A stretch of DNA of 64,000 nucleotides from contig NC_133653.1 in NCBI RefSeq assembly GCF_009905375.1, positions 95,902,609 through 95,966,608 of the forward strand, written 5' to 3'. Source of the stretch: Apium graveolens (lineage: Eukaryota > Streptophyta > Magnoliopsida > Apiales > Apiaceae). A model generated the notes under the pieces. It was not told the DNA's origin and searched no databases. It saw nothing but the letters and a program-made list of their open reading frames with translations. Positions 11,944 to 23,539 of the stretch are shown piece after piece; positions within the stretch are counted from its first letter, which is position 1, and each line of letters begins with the position of its first letter. The position numbers and the translations under genes were made by a program.

Positions 11944-13121
11944 TCACTGTTGCTCAACAGTCGGGTTGCTACCTTCCTCTAGCAGAATTTTATGCATGTA
12001 GTACGAAGGGTTGATCCCTTTTATATCTGCTATAGTCCATCCAATGGCCGATTTGAATTCTCTCAGAATCCTCAAGAGCTTGTCCTCATCACTACCAGAA
12101 AGGTCAGATGCAATAATAACAGGCAAAGTAGATGCATCACCTAAAAAAGCATACCTCAAGTGTTCAGGCATTGGTTTAAGCTCCAAAGTAGGTGCTTCCT
12201 CAATAGATGGTTTGAGCTTTCCCTCAGCATTCTTGAGATCAGTATTACCAAGAGATTCAAATGGTATGTCTAACTTCCGTTTCCAAGGAGAATCATTCAG
12301 ATATTGTAACTGCTCATTGCCTTCATCATCTTCACTCTCAAAATCCCCCAATAAGGCTTTTTCTAAGGCATCGGACCTTAGCACATGATCAAGTTCTGAA
12401 GTAACTGCAGAATCGACCAAATCCACCTTGAAGCACTCCTCATCTTCCGTAGGAAATTTCATCGCATTGAACACATTCAATGTCACATCTTGATCTTGCA
12501 CCCTCATTGTGAGTTCACCTTTTTGCACATCTATCAAGGTATAGCCTGTAGCCAAGAAAGGTTTTACCAAGATTATGGAAATCTTCTTATCTTCCTCGAA
12601 ATCTAGAATGACAAAATCTGCAGGAAAGATGAGCTTGTCCACCTTTACTAGCACGTCCTCCACGATGCCTCGTGGGTATGTAATCGAACGATCAGCCAAT
12701 TGTAGAGACATATAGGTGGGCTTCGGATCAGGAAAATTCACCTTTTTGAAGATAGACAACGAAATCAGATTGATGCATGCTCCCAAATCACAAAGGCACT
12801 TGTCAAATGATAACTTGCCAATGGTGCAAGGAATGGTGAAGCTACCCGAATCCTTAAGCTTTGGAGGTAACTTTTGTTGCAGCACAGTACTGCACTCTTC
12901 CGTCAGAGCAACGGTATCAAGATCATCCAGTTTCACCTTCCTCGAAAGAATACCTTTCATGAATTTCGCATAACTAGGCATTTGCTCAAGAGCCTCAGCG
13001 GAAGGTATGTTGATGTTTAGTTTCTTGAACACCTCCAGAAACTTACCAAATTGCTTGTCCAGCTTTTGTTTTTACAATCGCTTAGGAAAAGGTGGTGGAG
13101 GATAGAGTTGTTTCTCCCCTA
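11944..13121 (-). pseudogene. Protease and N-terminal pol of the Athila-like element
   Basis: A 362-codon open frame from 13032 holds the block NINIPSAEALEQMPSYAKFMK typical of the Athila gag-pol linker, then a retropepsin-like protease: IGKLSFDKCLCDLGACINLI, with the catalytic Asp at residue 82 in D-L-G-A, and a later ILVKPFLATG stretch. The frame continues upstream with a stop into PPPPFPKRL, cut at 13121/13122 by the copia insertion. Its upstream partner, the gag, resumes at 33668. The acidic linker after the protease leads into RT. Confidence 0.85.
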
Positions 13122-13126
13122 TATTA
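13122..13126. repeat. Target-site duplication tatta, left copy
   Basis: Five bases tatta precede the copia LTR here and recur at 33663-33667 after its other LTR. The match, and Athila gag/pol on the two sides, show one insertion event. Confidence 0.9.
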
Positions 13127-16100
13127 TGAAGGGTTTTTAGCACATAAACGCAACAAAAATGTAAATTTAATTCTTAAAAAATCGAAACCCTCCGCAGGAT
13201 CCATGCGAAAAATAATATCTAATTTGTAGTTCAGTATGTTTACCTTAAGAAGCTTTACGTTAATGGAAAGATGGAGGTCTTGAATGATCACCACGTAGCC
13301 CATCGCTGGAACGATCTACGCCTTGAAGGTATCCACACGAATGATCGCCCGGAGGATGGGTGTGAAAGAGATATATCCTAAGTCCAATCATGTATGAGGA
13401 TTTAGGAATAACTTTTATGTAATCTGTTTTTGATTTCATTGATATTAATAAAAGACTTGTTTTGTTTTTTTACTGCGGGCTCTATCTATTTTAAGTGTTT
13501 AAATAAGATATACTACAGTTTAGAGTAAAGCTTTTTATGGATTGTGATGAGATCATAATAATGAGACCTAAAAGATGATAACTCTAAACTTAAATAGTTC
13601 CTGGTCGTAGGATTACTAACTGGTAATTAATAATCCGCAAAGATCAGTACATACTATGCTTGCTTCATTATGAAGGATGTCTGTTCTCATAGACATTTGT
13701 GTAGTGACACTATAGCTAGTATGTAGGTGCTTATTATAGAATAAGTTCACTGAACATAAGTCACACAGCTGAACAACTGATGGAGTTCACTCACGTGTCA
13801 GCAGTTGTTCACATAGTGATAGTTGTACAAGTATCCTTAGACTTGAGGTCATCATAGTCATCTTGTGTACACTGAACTATGCTTTGGTTTAGTTCTTAGT
13901 CTCAATGGACAATTATAAGGGCTCTATTGGGTATAGGAATTTATACACGAAGATAGTGTATGATCAATAAATGATCTACCCCTTCTAGTGTAGGAAGAGA
14001 ATGTTCAATGCTGATCCACTTATGTTAGTTCAGGAATCTCTGGCCAGAGTGAATGAAATTAGAAAGGAGTTTCTAATTTACATTAAATAGAACTAAGCAT
14101 AGTGAATGAGAAAGCAAGTGATTAAATAAGATAGGCTTGACACAAGTTCCATGTCTTGTATTTAATCGTGACATTGTAGGCTAGAAGGAATTAATTGTAC
14201 GGTAACTACTCATTAAATAGGTTCTTGGTATTCTAAGCAGTGAATTCGTATTATCCGGATAGTCGCGATATGCTGAGAAGTATCCCCCACGATGTAGAAT
14301 AAATATGATTAATTAATTAATCATATTTAATGAATTAGAGAATTTATATAAATAATGATAAAATAGTTTTATTATTATTTATTTCTACTACCGGCTTAAT
14401 ATTGAACCTACAGGGTCACACCATAAAAGAGAATGATTTAATGGTGGAGGAGTTAATTAATAATGGCTGATAATTATTTATTTATGAAATAAATAATTAA
14501 TTGGCAAATTTAATAATTGATTAAATGAGATTTATTTGATTATAAATTAATTAAAAAAAGGTTCTTAATATTATTAATTAAGAATTTAATTTTTGGAAAT
14601 TAAATCAAGTGAGATAATTATTTCTAAAGAGTTTAGAAAAAGAATTAAAAATTAAAAGGTGTTTTAATTATTAGTGAGAATAATAAAGGGTTAATAATAA
14701 TAATATTTTATGGGAAAATTTTTAGCTGAAAATTTTGCCTATAAATATACTATTATAAACCCTATTTTTGCTTCAACCAAAAGATTTTAAAAAACCCTGA
14801 TTCTCTCCATCTCCTCCTCCTTCATTACATCGTTTTCTTAGTGGATACCGGTGGAGTGCTTCACACTTGAGGAGCAGCTGATAAGGATCTCCGTTCATCG
14901 TTTTTGGATCGCTATTAAAGACCTCCATCTTTCCATTAACGTAAAGCTTCTTAAGGTAAACATACTGAACTACGAATTAAATATTATTTTTCGCATGGAT
15001 CCTGCGGAGGGTTTCGGTTTTTTTAAGATTAAATTTACGTTTTCGCTGTGTTTATGTGCTAAAAACCATTCAGGGTGTGTACTAGCACATTCTTGAGGCC
15101 GCCTTTCTTGATCTCTCTATCTCTCTTCAAGCTGCTAGGGTTTATGTTTTATCAAATAAAACGTGTAACTCTAATTCTATTAGAAAAAGATATTTTATAG
15201 GCAAGAGCTAATGGGCCTCCAACCCTAAACTTAATTTTAGAGTTATTATTATTATTAAATTTGAAATTCTAATTATTTTATTATTAAGTCTCACTTAATC
15301 ATCCAATAACTTAATTTCGGATTTAATATTAAATTCGAATTTCCTATTTATTTAATTAATTAAGTCACACTTAATTAATTACAAATATTTTGAATTACTT
15401 ATATTTAATTTAAATCCGAATTTAAATTAAATAATCCTCCAATCATTCTTTGTGTGACCCTTTAGGTTATTATTATGTTGGCAACAATTTTAAATCTAAT
15501 TCAAAATCATAAACAATGAGCGGCATCTAGTAATACATCATTGTTACCCAAGTAATAATAATTAAATCGGTGATCGATTATACCTTTTGTGTATAATGTA
15601 CAATGTATTATAATCCTTTTAACCATATATTATAGATTAAACTCGAGGCATATTATGTGTCATCCTCTTCATAATTTAATCCAGGTTTCCTTGATCGATG
15701 AGTAGACTATAACATCAAATCAACATTTGAGCATGGCCATGCATTTCATAGTCTAACTCAAACAAAAGGCCAATAATATCACTCCTAAAATAGGAGAGTT
15801 AAATCCTTTCTAGATCATTCATATTTCTCATATGATTCATAATATACCCAATATACACTTTTATCATCACCCGGTCAAAGGTAACTTTTAATGCAACCAA
15901 AGTATATTAATTCTCATATAGAAATATAATGATTTCAAGTCTAAGGACCAATACATCATTATCACTGTGAGAATTACTTATGACACAACAGACATGTAGA
16001 ATCTCACATTGGGTCTTCCAGCACCATGTATATAATACATGTGCATGTGTTTTGACTTTAGTATCATTATACCTATGATCAATGAGATGTGATCATCAGT

Positions 16101-16389
16101 CAACATACACACTAGTCTTAATGTATTATTATTGTCCCTTAATAATAATACTCGACAAGGGATCTTTAGGAATATCGATACTATTCTCATAATCTCATTT
16201 CTAAGTCACGTACTTAGAGATATAAAATTACATATCATATTCCAAGGACATTTATTAATCTAACATCTTATCGCAGAAAATAAAGATATAATAAATTACT
16301 AAAGAATAATCCATATAATCAGAATTAATAATCCAAATGTTTCATTCTATAAACATAATAGTGTTGTCTCTAGGGCACAAACACTAACA
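13127..16389 (-). repeat. 3' LTR of the copia element (left copy), split by a solo LTR
   Basis: Begins tgaagggtttttagcac and ends cacaaacactaaca. The first 236 bp (13127-13362) and the part from 15078 are colinear with the right LTR; 13363-15072 is a foreign solo LTR. On the minus strand a TATA-like box (CCTATAAAATATC) lies near 15189-15201. Differences from the right LTR are scattered over its length, so the pair is not recent. Confidence 0.9.
13363..15072 (+). repeat. Solo LTR of a related copia family, inverted inside the copia LTR
   Basis: A 1710-bp block starting tgaaagag and ending accattca, flanked by gggtg on both sides (13358-13362, 15073-15077). Its last ~200 bp are a close relative of the host LTR's first ~200 bp but in the opposite orientation, so it is a plus-sense LTR from a sister family. 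It has a plus-strand TATA box (cctataaatata, about 14740-14751). No internal region is attached, as expected after LTR-LTR recombination. The ORF at 14851-15096 is a chance reading. Confidence 0.88.
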
Positions 16390-16402
16390 ATCTCCCACTT
16401 GC
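16390..16402 (-). other. Polypurine tract of the copia element
   Basis: The minus strand reads GCAAGTGGGAGAT directly before the 3' LTR, the usual plus-strand DNA primer of copia elements. Confidence 0.75.
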
Positions 16403-17365
16403 ACTAGAGCCAATCACCCAGATATCTAATACCCATGGAACTAGTATGACCTTCGTGCTTTTGCTGCGACAAAGCCTTAGTCAGCGGGTCTGCAACATTA
16501 TCATCAGTATACACTTTACATATATGTATATCTCCTCCATACACCAAGAATGAATCTTTAGTCATTTTCAAGTACTTAAGAATATTCTTGACTGCTGTCC
16601 AGTGACCCTTGCCATGATTAGACTGGTATTGCTCGTCATGCTCAAGGCATACGAAATATCAGGTCGAGTACATATCATCGCATACATTATAGATCCAATT
16701 TCTAAAGCATATGGAACTTTGCTCATACGGCCCTTATCATCTAATGATTTAGGGCAGTTGTCTTTTGAGATCAATATCCTATGAGACATTGGGACATATC
16801 CTCTTTTTGCCTCTTACATCCCGAAATGATGCAATACTTTGTCAATGTATGTACTCTGACTTAGGCCGATTAATTTCCTTGATCTATCTCTATAGATCTT
16901 GATCCCTAATATATAGGTAGCATCACCTAAGTCCTTCATCGAGAAACTATTTCCTAACCAAGTCTTTAACAGCCTGTAGAGAAGGTATGTCATTCCCTAT
17001 TAGTAAAATGTCATCTACATATAGTACTAAGAATGCCACGTGGTTCCCACTAACCTTCTTCTAAACACATAGTTCATCTTCATTTTGAATAAAGCCAAAT
17101 TCTTTGACTGTTTCATCGAAACGACGGTTCCATCTCCATTGAGGCTTGCTTCAATCCATAAATGGATCGAAGCAACTTACAGACCATCTTAGCAAACTTG
17201 GGATCGATAAAACCCTCAGGTTGTATCATGTATACATCCTCTTCAAGGCTCCTGTTTAAGAAAGCAGTTTTGACATCCATTTGCCAAATCTCATAGTCGT
17301 AGTAAGCAGCTATTGCTAGCAAAATCCTGATGGACTTGACCAAAGCAACTGGTGAAAAGGTCTCA
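16403..17365 (-). pseudogene. Copia reverse transcriptase C-terminal part with deleted RNase H
   Basis: Several frames carry the rest of RT: MVKSIRILLAIAAYYDYE and WQMDVKTAFLN (17343-17113), LYVDDILLIGN near 17000 with an intact YVDD, and KVPYALEIGSIMYAMICTRPDISYAL (16789-16568). After ILKYLKMTKDSFLVYGGD (about 16540) the frame jumps to KVYTDDNVADPLTKALSQQ and MGIRYLGDWL near 16400-16480. In relatives about 130-150 residues of RNase H separate these blocks, so most of that domain is deleted. At least three frameshifts occur. Antisense ORF 16602-16784 is a shadow. Confidence 0.8.
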
Positions 17366-19234
17366 TCATAGTCTATACCATGAACTTGTTTGAACCTTTT
17401 GCCACCAGTCGCGCTTTATAGGTCTATACTTTACCATTTCAGTTTTCTTCTTGAAAACCCACTTGCACCCTATAGGTTTTACCCCTTCAGGTGGATCAAC
17501 TAAAGTCCATACTTTATTTTGATACATGGATTCCATTTCGGATTTCATGGCCTCTAGCCATCTCTCGGAGTCTGGACTGTCCATAGCATCTTGGTAAGTA
17601 AGAGGCTCATCATTATCTATGAGCATTACATCATCATCTTGAGTCAAGAGAAATCCATAATATCTCTCTGGCTCATGACGAGCCCTACTAGATCTACGAA
17701 CAACCTGTGTTTCCGGAGTAGGAACATCTTGATGTACTTCCTGCCCATTTTCCAACTCTGGTTTAATATTATTTTGTACAACTCGATCTTCATCGAGATC
17801 TATAGTCCTCCCACTAATTTTCTTTGAAAGTAACTCTTTTTCAAGAAATACAGCGGTCCGAGCAACCAACACTTTGTTCTCGGTAGGATTATAGAAACTA
17901 TACCCTTTCGTTTCTTCAGGATATCCCACAAAATAAAATTTATCCGATTTTGGTCCCAGCTTGTTAGATACCAAGCGTTTCACAAACGGTTTGCATCCCC
18001 ATACTTTCATAAAAGACATGTTGTGACGTTTCTCAGTCCATATCTCATATGAAGTCTTTTGAACCAATTTAGTTGGAACTCTGTTTAGTGTATATGCAGC
18101 TGTTTCTAAAGCATAACCCCAGAAACTTATTGAAAGATCTGCTAGACTCATCATCGATCGCACCATATCCAACAAGGTACGATTTCTCCTCTCAGAAACT
18201 CCATTCCATTGAGGCGTTCCAGGAGGAGTAAGTTGTGATACGATACCGCACTCCTTCAAGAAACCTTTATACTTGAGGCTTAAGTATTCTCCTCCACAAT
18301 CTGATCGTAGAACTTTTATACTTTCCCCTGTTTGCTTTTCCACTTCAGCCTTGTATTCTTTGAACTTTTCAAAAGAATCGGATTTATTCTTCAAAAGATA
18401 CACATATCCATATCTACTAAAATCATCAGTAAAAGTAATGAAGTAGTAAAAGCCACCTCTTGCCATCGTACACATTGGACCACATACATCACTATGTATA
18501 AGTCCTAATCGTTCGGTGGCCCTTTCACCTTGTCCGGTAAAAGGAGCTTTAGCCATTTTGCCAATGAGACAAGATTTGCATTCTTCGTATGATTCAAAAT
18601 CAAACTTATCCAAGTAACCATCTTTATGTAATTTGGAAATGCGTTTCTCATTTATGTGACCTAAACGACAATGCCAAAGGTATGTTTGATTTGAGTCTTT
18701 CATCTTAATACGTTTATTATCATTATTTATGTTATAGACATGAGTATCTATATCAAGAACATATAAACCATTAAACAAACATGCAATCCCGTAGGTAACA
18801 TTATTGAATGAAAAGGAACAACTATTATTCTGAATCAAAAACGAAAAACCTTTCTTGTCCAAACAAGAAACCGAAATAATGTTTCTGCAAATCGCAGGCA
18901 CGTAAAAACAGTTATCTAGTTCTAAAACAAGCCCAGTGGGCAATGATAAATGATAAGTCCCTACAGCTAAAGAAGCAACCTTTGCTCCATTTCCAACCCG
19001 TAGGTCGACTTCTCCCTTAGCCAATATCCTACTTCCCTGCAGTTCCTGCACATTTATACAAATGTGAGAACCACATCCAGTATCTAATATCCAAGATATA
19101 GAAGTAGATAAATTGACTTCAATAACATAAATACCTGAATCAGAAGCAGTAACAACAGCCTTCTTCTTCTTCAGATCCTCTAAATAAGCATGACAGTTCC
19201 TCTTCCAATGACCTGGTTCTTGCAATAGTGACAA
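17366..19234 (-). pseudogene. Copia pol: protease, integrase, start of RT
   Basis: A 622-codon frame. Residues 8-16 carry the second half of a zinc knuckle (GHWKRNCHA). The protease active site is WILDTGCGSH (Asp51). The pre-integrase zinc module is LWHCRLGH (187-193) with CKSC near 219-222. The integrase triad is intact: IHSDVCGP (Asp249), LRSDCGGEY (Asp312) and GVSERRNRT (Glu348), spacing 35. It ends in the N-terminal RT (WLEAMKSEMESMYQNKVWTLV, KWVFKKKTE) before a frameshift near 17440. Although open, it lacks its own start and would need gag upstream, which is out of frame. Confidence 0.9.
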
Positions 19235-20025
19235 TCACCAACCTTTGGAACACCACCTTTAGGCTTCAAAGCCTTGGTCGGATCAGGTTTCAGATTGGCA
19301 TTTGATTTAGATCCCATTTTCCTCTTGCCTTTCCATTTACCCTTTCCTATGGACTTCCCCTTATTCACCATCAACATGGGAGCAGGGGATGTCTTCTGAA
19401 CGTTGGTCTCAGCAGTTTTCAACATAGCCAACAGTTCGGTGGGGTTCTTATCTATCTCATTCATATTGTAATTCATCACAAATTGAGAATAAATGTTGTT
19501 TAAAGATTGCAAAATTAGGTCAATCTGGTGCTCCACAGCAATCGGGGCACCCAACTTGGCAAGGTACTCAATATACCCAATCATCCTTAGAACATGCGGT
19601 CCAACCGGATCACGTTCTCCCTTCTTACATGCATGCAACAATTTAAAAGTATCAAACCTCTCCTGATGAGCCTGTCCTTCAAACATACATTTAAGGTACT
19701 CAATCATATCATAAGAATCCATATTCTCATGTTGTTTCTGAAGTTCAGCAATCATGGTCGCTAACATGAGACATTGAACATCCGTGTCATTATCGATATA
19801 TTTCTGATAAACATTATGTTGAGCACGGGATGCTCCTTCAGTGAGAGGTACAGGGTGAGGGATATCTATGACATAGAGCTTGTGCTCTTGTTTGAGGACA
19901 ATCCTCAAGTTCCTCTGCCAGTCAAGGAAGTTTATTCCTGTCAGCTTGTCCTTCTCAAGGACTGATCGCATAGAGAAGTTGTTTGAATTGATTGTCATTT
20001 GATATCTACAATGTTTAAAATGCAT
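19180..20025 (-). pseudogene. Copia gag
   Basis: A 281-codon frame; the conserved part starts at the Met in MRSVLEKDKLTGINFLDWQRNLRIVL near residue 19. It contains the UBN2/gag-like core (CLMLATMIAELQKQHENMDSYDMIEYLK, LILQSLNNIYSQFVMNYNMNEI) and a basic C-terminus ending in the first half of a zinc knuckle (CHYCK). A one-base frameshift inside the knuckle, near 19215, puts the second half (GHWKRNC) in the pol frame. Gag forms the virus-like particle and binds RNA. Confidence 0.85.
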
Positions 20026-21670
20026 AAGATAAATTAGTTTACAGATGATTATTAAATTATTTTCAAGTGATTATTCGTATATATTCAAAATATATATCTC
20101 CCACTATTTTATCAAATTAATAGCCCTAACTATTAATTCAGAATGAGTATCTTCTATATACTTTCTAGTGAGCCAAGATCCAAATTTTCACAACGTTTTA
20201 GTTCAGCTTTGGCTTTACTCCTAAAACATGATTCAATAAGGTAGACAACATTTGTCAATTATATCAACTATATAACTCTTGGATAGTTTAGTGGAACAAT
20301 ATTTATTCTTATTTATCCAATAAATCTCACCAAACTCTATGCCTCTAAGTTCACAATCCTATTATGGTAACTTAGTTAAGTTAAAACCCAAAGGTCTAAA
20401 AAGTATCATATACTTCAACACGCCGTCCCACAATAGATGGGAGTACTTCGCTCTGGCGAACCCAGTCCTTATCGATCTAGGGGTTAACACGTTGGACATA
20501 TTGGAAGGCATCTAAATAACTTAATATAAATATTAGGGTTTTGTTAGTATTATAACGATCATGATCCCATCATAAAGAGATTCCCAATTTTTCCTTAAAT
20601 AAAATACTTCAAATCAATACTCGTCAATGGTTTGATTTTCAGGTAGTGGAGGAGTCACATCGGTCTCGCTTAAAACCCACAGCCTTACAAGTTCTATGAA
20701 CCTGTTGTTGACAAAATCACCCCATGTCGGAAATAAAGAAGATTCGTATTTCATTCTGTGTTTCATAAACACGAGAATCTCATAATCGTTTGTAAATTTT
20801 AAAATCTTGAGTCGTTACAGATTTTATCTTGTTTAGGCATGGCATGGGTGACGTATCTAATACATACATTCATGCATGATTAATCTAATTAAAGCATGAA
20901 TCATTAACTATTCTATACATACATTCATACATCAATATGTAAAGTGCAATAAAGTAAATGTGTTTGGTTATGGCCCCATCCTATGTGATCTTTATCAATC
21001 TCATGATAAAGATCAAGGTCAATCTAATATGGTGATGGAAATAAATACAACTACTTATTACATAAGTCTTCTTCTTTGTTTAGACTTCTTGTATGCCTCG
21101 TCTTCTTCTTTGTATCACCTCCATTGGATAGCCTTCTTGAGTCTTCAATTACATTACATGATTGAAATTAAAACTAATCTAATGAACTTACAAGAATAAC
21201 TCGAGTTACATTCGAGATTTATGATTACAAATATTGACGACATGCAAGTCGTATTTAAAACCAAAACCAAAACCATTACACTAAGGTCGAAAGGCCATAA
21301 CCATCCACCATACTCATACAACATATAAAAGCATGTTAAAACACATAATCTGATCTTAACATATCATATTATCCATGATCTAATCATAAACGCAACGAAA
21401 ACGTAAATTTCAGCAAATCTGCAGCAGCCAATTCAGAATCCGTATATGATATGATTCTCATAATTAGAACAAACATAAATCATGTATATATCAGTATATA
21501 TACATATTAGATAATCATCTTATAATTATACAACTTACATGAATATCATATATTCAAAACCATACATATACAAACATATTATATCAACATCAAATCATGG
21601 CGAATCACGTACATGCTCATATATCGAAAATGGTTAAAAACATAAATGAATTAAAAACTTTTCGCAAGTA
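20026..21670 (-). other. Long 5' leader of the copia element
   Basis: About 1.6 kb of AT-rich non-coding DNA between the primer site and gag. No domain or ORF with homology is seen; the ORF at 20960-21199 is on the opposite strand and looks spurious. It may contain packaging signals, which I cannot identify. Confidence 0.6.
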
Positions 21671-21682
21671 GCTCTGATGCCA
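21671..21682 (-). other. Primer binding site, tRNA-Met type
   Basis: The minus strand reads TGGCATCAGAGC, one base from the common plant TGGTATCAGAGC, one base from the LTR end at 21684. Confidence 0.9.
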
Positions 21683-21683
21683 T

Positions 21684-22551
21684 TGAAGGGTTTTTAGCAC
21701 ATAAACGCAACGAAAATGTAAATTTAATTCTTAAAAAATCGAAACCCTCCGCAGGATCCATGCGAAAAATAATATTTAATTCGTAGTTCAATATGTTTAC
21801 CTTAAGAAGCTTTACGTTAATGGAAAGATGGAGGTCTTGAATGATCACCACGTAGCCCGTCGCTGGAACGATCTACGCCTTGAAGGTATCCACACGAATG
21901 ATCGCCCGGAGGATGGGTGTGTACTAGCACGTTCTTGAGGCCGCCTTTCTTGCTCTCTCTATCTCTCTTCAAGCTGCTAGGGTTTATGTTTTATCAAATA
22001 AAACTTGTAACCCTAATTCTATTAGAAAAAGATATTATATAGGCAAGAGCTAATGGGCCTCCAACCCTAAACTTAATTTTAGAGTTATTATTATTATTAA
22101 ATTTAAAATTCTATTATTGTATTATTAACTCTCACTTAATCATCCAATAACTTAATTTCGGATTTAATATTAAATTCGAATTTCCTATTTATTTAATTAA
22201 TTAAGTCACACTAAATTAATAACAAATAATTCAAATTACTTATATTTATTTTAAATCTGAATTTAAATTAAATAATCCTCCAATCATTCTTTGTGCGACC
22301 CTTTAGGTTATTATTACGTTGGCAACAATTTTAAATCTAATTTAAAATCATAAACAATGAGCGGCATCTAGTAATACATCATTGTTACCCAAGTAATAAT
22401 AATTAAATCGGTGATCGATTAAACCTTTTGTGTATAATGTACAATGTATTATAATCCTTTTAACCATATATTATATATTAAACTCGAGGCATGTTATGTG
22501 TCATCCTCTTTATAATTTAATCCAGGTTTCCTTGATCGATGAGTAGACTAT
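21684..22551 (-). repeat. 5' LTR of the copia element (right copy), part 1
   Basis: Starts tgaagggtttttagcac. A TATA-like box on the minus strand (CCTATATAATATC) lies near 22028-22040. The LTR is cut at actat (22547-22551) by the Tat-type element and resumes at 32984. The intact left copy reads through this point, confirming the insertion. Confidence 0.92.
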
Positions 22552-22757
22552 TGTTATGGATCAAAAACTAGGGTATATGATTGTTGCCCCTATCTTGGCT
22601 TCTCCTTGCGTGGTTGCATAAGTTGAATGGGGAGGTACCTCCACAGTTGAAGAAATCACTTGGGTTGTCCCCGTTGGTGTTCCTGCTTCAAGGGCTCTAA
22701 CAGTTCTCCGTATTTTCGCCATGGTTGTTGTTGTGTTTTCCCATAGACGGTGCCAAA
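22552..22757 (-). repeat. Chimeric end: 35-bp LTR tip fused to leader and primer site
   Basis: 22552-22586 equals the first 35 bp of the LTR. 22584-22757 matches, base for base in length, the leader plus primer site at 32201-32374. The fusion shares the bases ttg between LTR (gattgttg/tattt) and leader (cagttg/cccct). The full LTR follows at 22758. The target duplication actat flanks the outer tip, not the full LTR. Confidence 0.9.
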
Positions 22758-23362
22758 TGTTATGGATCAAAAACTAGGGTATATGATTGTTGTATTTATT
22801 ACTAAGGAACGTGAGCTTCGAGGCTTGATTTGACTGCTCTTGTGTTTCGTGACTCAATCTGCCTTAACAAGATGCCTACGTACCTTGCTGATTGCCAAGG
22901 ATCAAGTCAAAAAACGTAGTTCTTGGTGATACTTGCCCTCGGGGCTATGGCGGCGAGGGCTCACCAAGGATGTAGTGACTTTCATGCCCTCCAAGGACTA
23001 AGTCTAAAATGTCATTCTGATTGGTGGGGTGAGGCCCCTTATATAGATGTTGGGAGTCCTTGAATTGGACTTGGGTTAGGAGACTTGGTGGGCAAGTCTC
23101 AGAATTAGAATGGACTTTGGAGTCCTAAGTGGTAGGAAACTGATTCCTTATCCTTTTAAGTCCCTTGGAGGCTAATCTACTAGGATTTATGTCCTTATTG
23201 GGACTCTTCTTAATAGCTGATTTTTCCCTTATTAATTAATTACGAAATTAAATAATAATCAGGGTTTTGGGCCCTTTCTAACGGGGCTTCATTGTCAGCC
23301 CAATGTCAATACAATTAATGCGATATTAATTACGCAATCAGGGTTTATTTTATTCCCTATCA
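22758..23362 (-). repeat. 3' LTR of the Tat-type element
   Basis: 605 bp, tgttatgg...ccctatca, matching 32375-32978. The minus-strand TATA box CTATATAAGG lies at about 23037-23046. Confidence 0.92.
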
Positions 23363-23363
23363 T

Positions 23364-23380
23364 TTGCCCCCCAACTCCTG
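23364..23380 (-). other. Polypurine tract of the Tat-type element
   Basis: The minus strand reads GGAGTTGGGGGGCAAAT directly inside the 3' LTR. Confidence 0.75.
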
Positions 23381-23539
23381 GGAAATCGTAAAAGATTTCA
23401 CAGAAGTTAAGTTCATTTGTTCCCTTACAGGGTATCATTTTGGCGTAAAGTGTGGAGTGACCTACACATTTACAATGATTTGCCTTGTACACGGCTTCAG
23501 GGTTGTTTTTTAGAACTTCCCTATCATTTTCTTACCTTT

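Noticed and set aside
13127..13362. Possible MITE or hairpin element formed with 14870-15072
   Set aside because: The inverted similarity is explained by a solo LTR of a related family with its own 5-bp target duplication.
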